This document shows positions 26,353-33,850 of a stretch of DNA of 64,000 nt, piece after piece (within the stretch, counting starts at the first letter, position 1; the number at the start of each line of letters is the position of its first letter). The notes under the pieces were generated by a model. That model did no database searches, was not told the origin of the DNA, and saw nothing but the letters and a program-made list of their open reading frames with translations. This DNA is from Brevibacterium sanguinis. Lineage in GTDB: Bacteria; Actinomycetota; Actinomycetes; Actinomycetales; Brevibacteriaceae. The translations under genes and the position numbers were made by a program. The stretch is taken from contig NZ_QNSB01000009.1 in NCBI RefSeq assembly GCF_003315415.1, positions 62,001 to 126,000 on the forward strand, given 5' to 3'.

Positions 26353-26683
26353 TCGCCGAGGCATTGAGTTCGGCCCACCGGCGAAGCGTGGAGACGGGTT
26401 CGCGCAGAGACCGTCCGAGGTCCGTCAACCGGTATTCGACGCGTGGCGGCACCTCGGCGTGTGCCTCTCGGGTGATGAGCCCGTCGGCGGCGAGCGATCG
26501 CAGAGTCGAGGTGAGCACTTTGGGTGTGATGCCCCCGATCGCCTGGCGGATCTCGTTGAAGCGCAGTGGTCCCGACTCGAGGATGTCGATGATGAGCACG
26601 GTCCACTTGTCCCCGATCCGGTCGAGGATCACCCGAGTCGGACAGTCCGGGTCGAAGGCGTTGCCTTCCCAGCTGATTCCCAT
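26288..26683 (-). CDS. HxlR family transcriptional regulator
   Basis: A 131-aa winged-helix protein. CPTRVILDRIGDKWTVLIIDILESGPLRFNEIRQAIGGITPKVLTSTLRSLAADGLITR is the full HxlR signature, with a single cysteine (Cys14) at the position used for redox sensing in some family members. It is divergent from the NAD(P)H-binding oxidoreductase at 26772, the usual arrangement for HxlR pairs that respond to electrophiles or quinones. GGAG precedes the ATG at 26683. The 33-bp palindrome at 26699-26731 is the likely shared operator. Confidence 0.92.
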   Translation of the reverse strand: MGISWEGNAFDPDCPTRVILDRIGDKWTVLIIDILESGPLRFNEIRQAIGGITPKVLTSTLRSLAADGLITREAHAEVPPRVEYRLTDLGRSLREPVSTLRRWAELNASAITDSRERDSGPDESRSRRAPR

Positions 26684-26698
26684 CGAACGACTCCATTA

Positions 26699-26731
26699 GT
26701 ATCTTTGAGGTACGTGATATCTCAAGGATAC
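26699..26731. promoter_or_regulatory. Probable HxlR operator, 33-bp imperfect palindrome
   Basis: Arms of 16 bp, GTATCTTTGAGGTACG and GATATCTCAAGGATAC, are 12 of 16 complementary around one central T. It fills the divergent gap between the HxlR regulator and its oxidoreductase and overlaps the probable promoter region of both. The A/T-rich patch stands out from its GC-rich surroundings. Confidence 0.65.
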
Positions 26732-26771
26732 CGTCGAGGCGTCACCACCACCAACGACGTAAGGACTCACC

Positions 26772-27377
26772 ATGAGAATCGCACTCTTCGGAGCATCGGG
26801 AATGGTCGGCTCACGCGTGGCGAAGGAAGCCACTGATCGCGGACTCGAGGTCACCGCGATCACTCGCTCGGGCACGGAGGTTCCCGGTGCGAGCCGGACC
26901 ATCCAGGGCGACATGGGCGACGCCGCATTCGCCGCTGCGGTCGTCACCGACCACGACATCATCGTCTCAACGACCGGCCCGAGCCGCACCGGAGGCGACC
27001 ACGGCGAATGGCTCGACGCTGTCAGGACCATCGCAGCCGCGAGCGGTGACAAGCGGATCTTCGTCGTCGGCGGCGCAGGGTCTCTCCTCGTCGACGGCGT
27101 CATGCTCAAGGACTCACTCGACTTTCCGGAGATGTACAGGGCCGAGGCCGAGACCGGTGCGCGTGCCCTGGAGATCCTGCGCTCCGGCGACTACTCGCCC
27201 TGGACGCTCATCTCTCCGGCCCCGGTCATCGCCCCGGGCGAGCGCACCGGCACGTTCACCCTCGGCCTCGATTCGCCGGTCGGCGACACGATCTCGGCGG
27301 AGGACTTCGCGATCGCCATGGTCGATGAGATCGAGAACCCGCGGCACGTCGACGCCCGCTTCACCGTCGCGAACTGA
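26772..27377 (+). CDS. NAD(P)H-binding atypical SDR (YwnB-like)
   Basis: A 201-aa single-domain Rossmann protein. MRIALFGASGMVGSRVAKEA is the nucleotide-binding loop, VVGGAGSLLV sits near residue 98, and YRAEAETGARALEILR supplies the helix that replaces the YxxxK motif in this atypical group. Such proteins are commonly induced through HxlR-type sensors and reduce or bind small electrophiles, which is inferred from the neighbour. The ATG at 26772 follows AAGGACTCACC. Confidence 0.88.
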   Translation: MRIALFGASGMVGSRVAKEATDRGLEVTAITRSGTEVPGASRTIQGDMGDAAFAAAVVTDHDIIVSTTGPSRTGGDHGEWLDAVRTIAAASGDKRIFVVGGAGSLLVDGVMLKDSLDFPEMYRAEAETGARALEILRSGDYSPWTLISPAPVIAPGERTGTFTLGLDSPVGDTISAEDFAIAMVDEIENPRHVDARFTVAN

Positions 27378-27437
27378 CTTCCTCCTCGCCGAGGTGGCGG
27401 CCAGGCATCCGCCCGACAGTCACCTCGGCGCCCGTGG

Positions 27438-28301
27438 TCAGTGCAGCGCATAGTCGCTCGAGGAGATCTCGAAGCCGTGGCCCCCGTTCGTGCACACGAC
27501 TCCGCGCTCCTCATCGGTCGTGCAGGTGATTCCCCGGACGATGAGGATCTGGCCGTAGCCGAGCACCTCCGTCTCGGCTCCCCACTCTCCCGTGTCCGAG
27601 AGCAGGCTGTAGACGGGGTCGCCGTAGGCGGTGAACCGAGCCGGGCCCGAGTCTGCGAGCTCGATCGCGGTCGGCTGCTGCTGAGCGCCCATATAGTCGA
27701 CCGTCGGAAGGTCGTCGGGAAAGCTGTGGTTGTCGCAGCCGACGCGGTCCTCGATGAAGCCGCACTGATGCTTCCGGGTCTCCGTCGTGAAGTAGACGTC
27801 TCCGCCCGATCCCATCCCGTTGCCGAGGTAGTCCCACGGTGCGACATGGTAGCCGGCGGGCACGTCGACCGAGGCAGGGCGGACGAAGAACTTCTGCCCC
27901 GCCTTCTCGCAGACGATGGTGAGCGAGTAGTCGGTGATCTCGGTGTCCATCGGGAACAGGCACGACCAGCCGAGCACGTCGGTGCCGTGTCCCTCGACAT
28001 GCAGGGAGTCGTCGTCGCGGCCCTGCGCCATCGCCTCCAGTGCCCTGATCGCCTCGGCGCACTCGGTCCCGGGAGTGCCCTGGTACACCTTCGACTCGAA
28101 CTCGGCGGGGGCCTGCCCGCAGTGTCCGGCCGGCAGGGCATCCCGCTCGACGAGGTCCTCGCCCTGACGGGAAGCGGCTCCGGTCCCGGCCGGCGGATCC
28201 GCGGGAGTCGTCTGCGTGGCGAGAGGCTGCCAGGGCGGAGCGCTGCAGCCGGCCATGAGGAGGGCCAGCGCCCCCAGGATGATCACTGCACGTGTCCTCA
28301 T
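27438..28301 (-). CDS. Probable lipoprotein of unknown function
   Basis: A 287-aa secreted protein. A signal peptide with lipobox LLMAGC (cysteine near residue 19) is followed by a Pro/Thr-rich linker and a globular domain with eight or more cysteines, probably disulfide-bonded outside the membrane. Stretches include DVYFTTETRKHQCGFIEDRVGCDNHSF. No family is named. The ATG at 28301 is 6 nt after TAGCCT (28308-28313), a leaderless start. It lies downstream of ndh but separated by the ndh terminator. Confidence 0.78.
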   Translation of the reverse strand: MRTRAVIILGALALLMAGCSAPPWQPLATQTTPADPPAGTGAASRQGEDLVERDALPAGHCGQAPAEFESKVYQGTPGTECAEAIRALEAMAQGRDDDSLHVEGHGTDVLGWSCLFPMDTEITDYSLTIVCEKAGQKFFVRPASVDVPAGYHVAPWDYLGNGMGSGGDVYFTTETRKHQCGFIEDRVGCDNHSFPDDLPTVDYMGAQQQPTAIELADSGPARFTAYGDPVYSLLSDTGEWGAETEVLGYGQILIVRGITCTTDEERGVVCTNGGHGFEISSSDYALH

Positions 28302-28372
28302 CCACCCAGGCTACCGTGCGTCGTCCGCGGTGAGGGCGGTCAGCGGCGTCTGTCGGGTCCGGGCACGACAGA

Positions 28373-28412
28373 CGCCGAGGCGGTGCCGCGGGTCAGCGGC
28401 ACCGCCTCGGCG
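28373..28412 (-). terminator. Strong hairpin terminator downstream of ndh
   Basis: Perfect 16-17-bp arms (CGCCGAGGCGGTGCCGC and complement) around GGGTCA, about 40 bp after the ndh stop codon. Confidence 0.8.
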
Positions 28413-28452
28413 GGTCAGTCATCAGTTCGAGCTCACGAACCTGCGCAGCGGA

Positions 28453-29832
28453 TCAGGCGTTGGCAGGTTCCTTCTTCTTCTGCGGTGCCGGCTTCGAGTT
28501 CGCGGCTTCGACGAAGTTCTTCCGCGGAACGTCGAGGTCGACGAGCGGGAGGTTGTCGCGACCGAGTACGGCGTTGAGGATCCAGTTGCCGAACACCTTG
28601 ACCTTGCGGTCGATGCTCGGGATCGCGTAGCCGTGGTAGGCGCGGTGCATGAGCCAGGCGAGGAATCCGCGGGCTTCGAAATCACCCATCTGCGAGACGC
28701 CCTTGTACAGTCCCAGACCGGCGACGGAGCCGATGGTCTTGTGGAAGTACTGCTTGAACTCGGTCTCTCCGCGCAGAGCGGCGAGGACGTTGGCGGCCAG
28801 GACGGGGGCCTGACGCACGACGTGCTGAGCGTTCGGAACGCAGTAGCCGCCGACGCCTCCGCCGGACAGGTCGGGAACGGCGGCGTTGTCGCCGGCGGCC
28901 CAAGCGCCCTCGACGACTCCATCCTCGCCCTCGACCCGGAGATCGGCGCGCACGGTCACGCGACCGCGTTCGTCGATCGGCAGGTCCGAGTCGATGAGGA
29001 GCGGGTTGGCCTTGACGCCGGCCGACCACACGATGGTGTCGGCGTCGAACTCCTCGCCGCTGGAGAGCTTGACGCGCTTGTCCGTGCAGTCCTTGAGGAA
29101 GGTCTCGAGGTAGACGTCGATGCCTCGTTCGCGCATGTGCTCGACGACCCAGCGGGCCTGCGCCTCGCCGACCTCGGGCATGACGCGATCCATCGCCTCG
29201 ACGAGCACGAAGCGGACGTCGGCGTCGGTGAGGGTCTCGTACTGGGCCACGGCCGAGCGGACGACGTCCTCGAGTTCGGTGAGGGCCTCGATGCCCGCGA
29301 ATCCGCCGCCGACGAAGACGAAGGTGAGAGCCTTGCGGCGCTCGTCGTCGTCCTCCATCAGCGAGGCGTCCGCGACGCGCGAGAGGAGGTGGTCGCGCAG
29401 GGCGACGGCTTCCTCGATGCGCTTGAGGCCGATCGCGTTCTCCTTGAGGCCGGGGATCGGCAGCACGCGGGCGACGGAGCCCGCGGCGAGGACGATGTGG
29501 TCGTAGTCGAGTTCGAACGCTTCGTCGTTCTCGGGCTCGACGACGACGTACTTGTCGGCGTGGTTGATCGAGGTGACCTTGGCGGTGATGACCTCGGCGC
29601 CGGGCAGATTGCGGCGCAGCGGCACGACGGCGTGACGCGGTTCGATCGAGCCCGCAGCCACCTCGGGGAGGAAGGGCTGGTACGTCATGTAGGGATTGGG
29701 ATCGACGACCGTCACGGTGGCTTCACCGCGGCCGAGATTCTTCAGCAGATTCTGTGCGGTGACCAGACCGAGGTAGCCGCCGCCGACGACAAGGATTCGT
29801 GGACGCAGTTTCGAGTTTCTGATGAGTGCCAT
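28453..29832 (-). CDS. ndh: Type II NADH dehydrogenase
   Basis: A 459-aa FAD flavoprotein that passes electrons from NADH to the quinone pool without proton pumping. VVGGGYLGLVTAQNLL (residues 16-31) binds FAD, FVFVGGGFAGIEALTEL (near 170) binds NADH, and GVWAAGDNAAVP is the second FAD motif. A C-terminal amphipathic region before the lysine-rich, Pro/Lys tail would attach it to the membrane. TAGGAT (29839-29844) lies 6 nt before the ATG, so the mRNA is leaderless. A Rex/CRP-like dyad at 29851-29866 covers the -10/-35 region, suggesting control by NADH/NAD+ ratio or cAMP. Confidence 0.94.
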   Translation of the reverse strand: MALIRNSKLRPRILVVGGGYLGLVTAQNLLKNLGRGEATVTVVDPNPYMTYQPFLPEVAAGSIEPRHAVVPLRRNLPGAEVITAKVTSINHADKYVVVEPENDEAFELDYDHIVLAAGSVARVLPIPGLKENAIGLKRIEEAVALRDHLLSRVADASLMEDDDERRKALTFVFVGGGFAGIEALTELEDVVRSAVAQYETLTDADVRFVLVEAMDRVMPEVGEAQARWVVEHMRERGIDVYLETFLKDCTDKRVKLSSGEEFDADTIVWSAGVKANPLLIDSDLPIDERGRVTVRADLRVEGEDGVVEGAWAAGDNAAVPDLSGGGVGGYCVPNAQHVVRQAPVLAANVLAALRGETEFKQYFHKTIGSVAGLGLYKGVSQMGDFEARGFLAWLMHRAYHGYAIPSIDRKVKVFGNWILNAVLGRDNLPLVDLDVPRKNFVEAANSKPAPQKKKEPANA

Positions 29833-29850
29833 GAGCCCATCCTAGAGCCT

Positions 29851-29866
29851 TGTGAAAACATTCACG
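29851..29866. promoter_or_regulatory. Rex- or CRP-like operator in the ndh promoter
   Basis: TGTGAAAACATTCACG, preceded by T, matches the Rex pattern TTGTGAA-N4-TTCACAA at 13 of 14 arm positions. It also fits the CRP/GlxR pattern TGTGA-N6-TCACA with one mismatch. It lies 7 bp upstream of the ndh -10 box, a repressing position. Confidence 0.6.
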
Positions 29867-29911
29867 AATTCGGGGCGCCAGCCCAGATCAGGCCCGCAAT
29901 CGGGCGAAATC

Positions 29912-31204
29912 TCAGCGGCGTCGGCGACGGTGCGACAGGCCCGCTGCGACCAGCAGGACCAGGGCTGCGAAGCCGCCGACGGCGAGGACGGAATAGCCGA
30001 GGATCGGCGTCGACTGGGAGGACACGACGTCCTTCGGGGCGACCGCCTTCGGGCTGCTCTCCTCGTCGGGAGCCGCGGTTCCGGTCTCCGATGCGTCCGC
30101 TGAGCCCCGCCTGTGCATCTTCACCCAATCGGCGAGCGCATCGGCGGCGCTCGGCACCGACTTCGGCACATCCGCCTCGATCGCGGCGACGGGGTCGAGC
30201 CGGCCCCAGCCGACGATCGGGTCGGGCTTGTCGGCGGTGCTCCGCCCCTTGTGGCCCTCGACCGGCTTCGCGGTGGTGAGCAGCTTGGCGGTCACCTCGT
30301 CGGCACTGAGGTCGGGGTTCTCGGCCCGCATGAGCGCGGCCACCCCGGAGACCACCGGGGAGGCGAAGGAGCAGCCCTGACCCTCGGCGTAGCCGCCCGA
30401 GTAGTACGGGATGGGAATGTCCGCGGCCGGGCCCATGAGGTCGACGGCGGTTCCCGGAGCGGTCGATTCGCCGAGCACCCTGCCGTCCTTGCCCAGTCCT
30501 CCCACGCCGACGACGCCGGGCACGGTCGAGGGCGACCAGGCCTGCGTCGCCCCCTGGGAGGCATTTCCCACGCAGGCGATGACGACGACGTCCTTCTCGT
30601 ACGCGTAGGCGAAGGCCTCGTCCCAGCTCTGCGGCCAGGCGGGATCGTCCCAGCCGAGGGACATGTTGACGACCTTCGCCCCGGAGTCCACGGCCCATCT
30701 CAGGGCCTTGGCGGCCTGGTCCCTCGTCGAACCGGAGTCCTTGGGCCGGTCCGGTCCCAGCCACATCGAGGCGGAGAGGATCTCGGCGTCGGGCGCGACT
30801 CCCGTGGGGCCGGCTCCCCCACCCTGCCCGGCGATGACTCCGGCGACCGCGGTCCCGTGATGGATCGTGTCCTGACCGCCGATCGGGGTCGTGCCGTCCT
30901 TGCCCAGGCCGCTGAAGTCCTTGGACTCCCCGACGACGTCCTTGAGGTTCTCGTGGTCGGCGTTGACGCCGGAGTCGATGACGGCGACCTTGACGCCGTC
31001 GCCGGTGGACGTCTCCCACAGCTTGTCGATGCCGTAGTCCTTGATGAACCACTGGCCCGGCCCGGCCTTCGGCGCGGCCGCGACCGACTGCGCGGGCCCC
31101 ATGACGAGTCCGAGCACGAGAAGGGAGACGCAGGCGAGTCTCGCCGCCGCCTGTGCGCGGTGAGTCGAGGATCGGGCGCTGCGGACGACCGGGACCGAGA
31201 TCAT
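29912..31204 (-). CDS. Mycosin-like S8 (subtilisin family) serine protease, membrane anchored
   Basis: A 430-aa secreted protease. The signal peptide covers residues 1-44. The catalytic triad is Asp77 in VAVIDSGVN, His116 in HHGTAVAGVIAG, and the serine in GCSFASPVVSGVAALM. A Pro/Ser-rich linker precedes a single C-terminal TM and an arginine-rich end (HRRRRR). This is the layout of MycP proteases that belong to type VII secretion systems, but no ESX component is nearby. The start is ATG 31204 (GGAGCCGCTG upstream), 13 bp after ppx; an upstream extension overlapping ppx is rejected. Confidence 0.88.
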   Translation of the reverse strand: MISVPVVRSARSSTHRAQAAARLACVSLLVLGLVMGPAQSVAAAPKAGPGQWFIKDYGIDKLWETSTGDGVKVAVIDSGVNADHENLKDVVGESKDFSGLGKDGTTPIGGQDTIHHGTAVAGVIAGQGGGAGPTGVAPDAEILSASMWLGPDRPKDSGSTRDQAAKALRWAVDSGAKVVNMSLGWDDPAWPQSWDEAFAYAYEKDVVVIACVGNASQGATQAWSPSTVPGVVGVGGLGKDGRVLGESTAPGTAVDLMGPAADIPIPYYSGGYAEGQGCSFASPVVSGVAALMRAENPDLSADEVTAKLLTTAKPVEGHKGRSTADKPDPIVGWGRLDPVAAIEADVPKSVPSAADALADWVKMHRRGSADASETGTAAPDEESSPKAVAPKDVVSSQSTPILGYSVLAVGGFAALVLLVAAGLSHRRRRR

Positions 31205-31217
31205 CAGCGGCTCCGCA

Positions 31218-32165
31218 TCACTGGGGCGGCCGCGTGAGGTCGAGGGCGATGCCGTCGAGGATGTCGGTCTCCGAGACCGTGATGTCGAGCTCCGCACCCG
31301 TCGACACGACCGCGGCATCGATCCGGCGGGCGACCCGGGAGAAGAGGAGTCCTCCGGCGCCGATGACGTCGACGCGGCCCGGGTGCATGTACGGCAGTGC
31401 GGCCCGGGCCTCGCGGTCCATGCTCAGCAGCTCGTCGGCCTGGCGCTCGATGTCGCCGACGTTCAGATGCGCGCCGTGGATCCGCTCCCGCTGGTAGCTG
31501 TCGAGTCCGAGGATCCCCGCGGTCAGGGTGGTCACGGTTCCGGCGACGCCGATGAAGGTCCGGGGAGCGGAGAAGTCGAGGATCGTCGCGGCCTGATCGA
31601 GGTGTTCTTCGATGTCGGCGACTGCGGCCGCGATCTGCTCGGAGTCGGGGCGGTCGGTCGCCATGTGCCTCTCGGTCAGTCGCACCGAGCCGATGTCCAT
31701 GCTCACCGCGGATTCGACGCCGCTCGTGCCGAGGACGAGTTCGGTCGAACCGCCGCCGAGGTCCATGACCATGAATGGTCCGGAGTCCATGCCGCGGCCG
31801 ACGGTGGCGCCGAGGAACGACAGCTGCGCCTCCTCGTCTCCGGTGATGACATCGGGCACGACCCCGAGTATCCGGAAGATTCCGGCGAAGAACTCGTCGC
31901 GGTTCTGTGCGTCCCGGCTGGCGGAGGTGGCGACGAAACGAAGCTTCTCGGGCGAGAACTCGGCGGCCGCCTCGGCGAACTCCTGGGCTGCCGCGAACGT
32001 GCGCTCCAGCGCCTCGGGCGCGAACTCACCGGTCGCGTCGACACCCTGGCCGAGCCGGACGATGCGCGTCTCCCGGCGCAGCTCGTGCAGGTTCCCGTCC
32101 TCGTCGACGTCGGCGATGAGCAGGCGCAGGGAGTTGGTCCCGCAGTCGAATGCAGCTACACGCAT
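31218..32165 (-). CDS. ppx: Ppx/GppA family exopolyphosphatase
   Basis: A 315-aa ASKHA-fold phosphatase of the short, single-module actinobacterial type. AFDCGTNSLRLLIADV is phosphate loop 1 and VMDLGGGSTELVLG is phosphate loop 2. The substrates are polyphosphate or (p)ppGpp-type nucleotides. It ends the ftsB-DUF501-ppx group that is conserved next to eno in actinobacteria. The ATG at 32165 is preceded by AGGACCAATCC. Confidence 0.9.
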   Translation of the reverse strand: MRVAAFDCGTNSLRLLIADVDEDGNLHELRRETRIVRLGQGVDATGEFAPEALERTFAAAQEFAEAAAEFSPEKLRFVATSASRDAQNRDEFFAGIFRILGVVPDVITGDEEAQLSFLGATVGRGMDSGPFMVMDLGGGSTELVLGTSGVESAVSMDIGSVRLTERHMATDRPDSEQIAAAVADIEEHLDQAATILDFSAPRTFIGVAGTVTTLTAGILGLDSYQRERIHGAHLNVGDIERQADELLSMDREARAALPYMHPGRVDVIGAGGLLFSRVARRIDAAVVSTGAELDITVSETDILDGIALDLTRPPQ

Positions 32166-32219
32166 GGATTGGTCCTGTTTCTCGAATCGGTCCTACGGCT
32201 CGTCGGTCGTGTTCCCAGC

Positions 32220-32783
32220 CTACTCGCTGGCCTCGTTCGCCGAGGTGGTGGTCCCGTCCGGGTCCTCGTCGGCCTCGGCACGGGTGACGGCGGGGGTGGG
32301 CACGTCGGTCATCAGGGAGATCGCCCGGTCGCCGATGGGGTTGACCCCTGGTCCGGCGGCCAGCGCGTGTCCGACGAGGGCGTGCAGGCATTTGACCCGC
32401 GTCGGCATCCCTCCGGCGGAGAAGTCATCGATCTCCTTCACCTCGGCGATTCCGGCCCGCGACCCGATCGCCGACCGCGTGGCCAGATACTCCTCGTGGG
32501 CCTTCCGGTAGGATGCGGCGAGCTCGTCATCGGTCGTGAGCTCGGCCGTCCATTCGGCCATGATCCCTGCCGCTTCCAGGCGCGAGCACTCGGCGACGAA
32601 CGCGGGATGGGTGAGGTAGAACGTCGTGGGGAACGGGGTCCCATCCTCGAGGCGCGGAGCAGTGGCGACGACGAGGGGCTCGCCGGAGGTGCTGCGGGCG
32701 GCGATCCCGACGACCCCGCGGGGAATGCGCCCCAACTGCTCTCGGAGAGTGGCGAAATCCGCCTCGGTGCACTCTGTGATCAT
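32220..32783 (-). CDS. DUF501 domain protein
   Basis: A 187-aa protein with the conserved DUF501 core: a LREQLGRIPRGVVGIAARS start, VVATAPRLEDGTPFPTTFYLTHP in the middle, and a later GMPTRVKCLHALVGHALAAGPGVNPIGD. The CLHALVAH-type motif with Cys and His suggests a metal or catalytic site, but no function is established. The start codon shares one base with the ftsB stop (TGATG), so it is translationally coupled, as in most actinobacteria. Confidence 0.9.
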   Translation of the reverse strand: MITECTEADFATLREQLGRIPRGVVGIAARSTSGEPLVVATAPRLEDGTPFPTTFYLTHPAFVAECSRLEAAGIMAEWTAELTTDDELAASYRKAHEEYLATRSAIGSRAGIAEVKEIDDFSAGGMPTRVKCLHALVGHALAAGPGVNPIGDRAISLMTDVPTPAVTRAEADEDPDGTTTSANEASE

Positions 32784-33337
32784 CAGCCCTTCTCCACGGT
32801 ATTGCCGACCTCGTGTATCGACTCCAGCAACTCAAGGTACCAGGCCTGCTTGCCCCCGGTTCGCTCCGCCTCCTTCTCGTCCTCCGATCGGGGCTCGCGA
32901 TTGGTGACGATGACGGCGTTCTTGCCCTTCTCGACGTAGTACTGCTCTTCCCTGGCCTTGCGCGCGATGTAGGTGGGGTCCTTGAGCTGCTCGTTCTTCT
33001 CCTCCAGAGCCTCGACTTCCGATCGAGTGGAATCGATCTCATTGTTGAGCGCGGCGATCTGCTGGGCCTGCTTGAGCGCGGAATTGATCGAGGGCAGGAA
33101 CATGACGAGGACGAGCGCGATGACGACGAGGAAGATGCCCGTGCGCCAGGACACCCGGCGTCGGTCGCTCGGGGCGTGAGCCTCCACCACCGGAGCAGGG
33201 CGTCGCCGAGGTGCGGCTCTGCCCGGAGCCGATCGCGGTGCGCTGTTCTTGGGCTTGCTCGGGACCATGTCTCTTTCCGCTGCAGCCGAGGATTGGGAAG
33301 GCGGCGGCAGCACTTCCAAGTGTGCCGTGTTCGCCAT
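32783..33337 (-). CDS. ftsB: FtsB/DivIC-type septum formation initiator
   Basis: A 184-aa bitopic protein (161 aa if the ATG at 33268 is used). A basic, Pro/Ala-rich cytoplasmic N-terminus leads to one TM (TGIFLVVIALVLVMFLPSI) and a coiled coil (ALKQAQQIAALNNEIDSTRSEVEALEEKNEQLKDPTYIARKAREE), ending in a conserved tail. It joins FtsL and FtsQ in the divisome. Neither start is ideal: the first has no ribosome site and the second has GGAAAGAG only 2 nt away. Its order with eno, DUF501 and ppx is typical, but eno is displaced here by the repeat/nuclease insert. Confidence 0.88.
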   Translation of the reverse strand: MANTAHLEVLPPPSQSSAAAERDMVPSKPKNSAPRSAPGRAAPRRRPAPVVEAHAPSDRRRVSWRTGIFLVVIALVLVMFLPSINSALKQAQQIAALNNEIDSTRSEVEALEEKNEQLKDPTYIARKAREEQYYVEKGKNAVIVTNREPRSEDEKEAERTGGKQAWYLELLESIHEVGNTVEKG

Positions 33338-33711
33338 CCCGGTGCGAGGATTTCCGTGTCATGGCGTGTTCGGTCCCGCCATCCGAAATGCCGCGTCCGC
33401 AAAGAGGTGCGGGGCCGCTCGCGACGGTCCATCTCACACTCCGCACCCCGAGCTGCACAACGCCCCGAGCCGGCGGCAGGGCGTGCGGCGCAGGCGACCA
33501 TCCCGCACCCCGCACCGGCGGCCGCACAACCTCTCGTTCGCCGCGCACTCCCTGCCAGTAGCTGCACACCACCCCGTTCGCCGCACACTGCCTACCTGTA
33601 GCTACACACCACCCCGTTCGCCGCACACTGCCTACCTGTAGCTACACACCACCCTGATCGCCGCGCGCTCCCTCCCGGCAGCCGCACACCATCCCCGTCC
33701 TAGGAGGAGGA
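33338..33711. other. Intergenic stretch upstream of ftsB, mostly repeat-derived
   Basis: No gene is supported. The first 90 bp hold the ftsB leader. From about 33435 the sequence consists of increasingly clear repeat units, rich in CCGCAC and GCACAAC words. They run into four exact-period 40-bp units at 33534-33693, and a ribosome site follows at 33701-33711. Confidence 0.6.
33534..33693. repeat. Four tandem 40-bp units
   Basis: Units at 33534-33573, 33574-33613, 33614-33653 and 33654-33693 keep an exact 40-bp period. Units 2 and 3 are identical; 1 and 4 are diverged. Each unit reads roughly CCGTTCGCCGCACACTGCC, then a GTAGCTACACACCACC part. The related segment at 8792-8831 and the oppositely oriented words at 34950-35070 show that the family is dispersed. 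Confidence 0.9.
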
Positions 33712-33822
33712 ATGGCGCTGACGGTGGGGTATGCGAACGCGCCGCTCGCGGTACCACTCACTGCGCCGGCCATCGACGCCACGTCCGAGCGCTTTATCCA
33801 CAGAGTTATCAACAGGTTTTAA
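33712..33822 (+). CDS. Possible 36-aa small ORF ahead of the nuclease gene
   Basis: The ATG at 33712 follows TAGGAGGAGGA, one of the strongest ribosome sites in the window, and opens a 36-codon frame ending in TAA at 33820-33822. The peptide begins MALTVGYANAPLAVPL and ends RFIHRVINRF. Its last third is encoded by the two DnaA-box-like sequences. It ends 28 bp before the start of the AbiEi/DUF559 gene, so it could be a leader peptide or a small partner. No family is recognised and coding status is unproven. Confidence 0.4.
   Translation: MALTVGYANAPLAVPLTAPAIDATSERFIHRVINRF
33794..33814. promoter_or_regulatory. Two DnaA-box-like sequences
   Basis: TTATCCACA (33794-33802) is a perfect E. coli-type DnaA box and TTATCAACA (33806-33814) is a one-mismatch copy, 3 bp apart in the same orientation. 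No dnaA, dnaN or A/T-rich unwinding region accompanies them, so this is not a recognisable oriC. They could titrate DnaA, place the downstream gene under DnaA control, or be coincidental. Confidence 0.45.
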
Positions 33823-33850
33823 CAACGTGGTTGACGAAAGTCTCTGTTTG

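Noticed and set aside
33534-33693. CRISPR array
   Set aside because: The 40-bp units are contiguous with no unique spacers, and no cas genes are present.
33794-33814. Chromosomal origin
   Set aside because: No dnaA, dnaN, further boxes or A/T-rich unwinding element in the vicinity.
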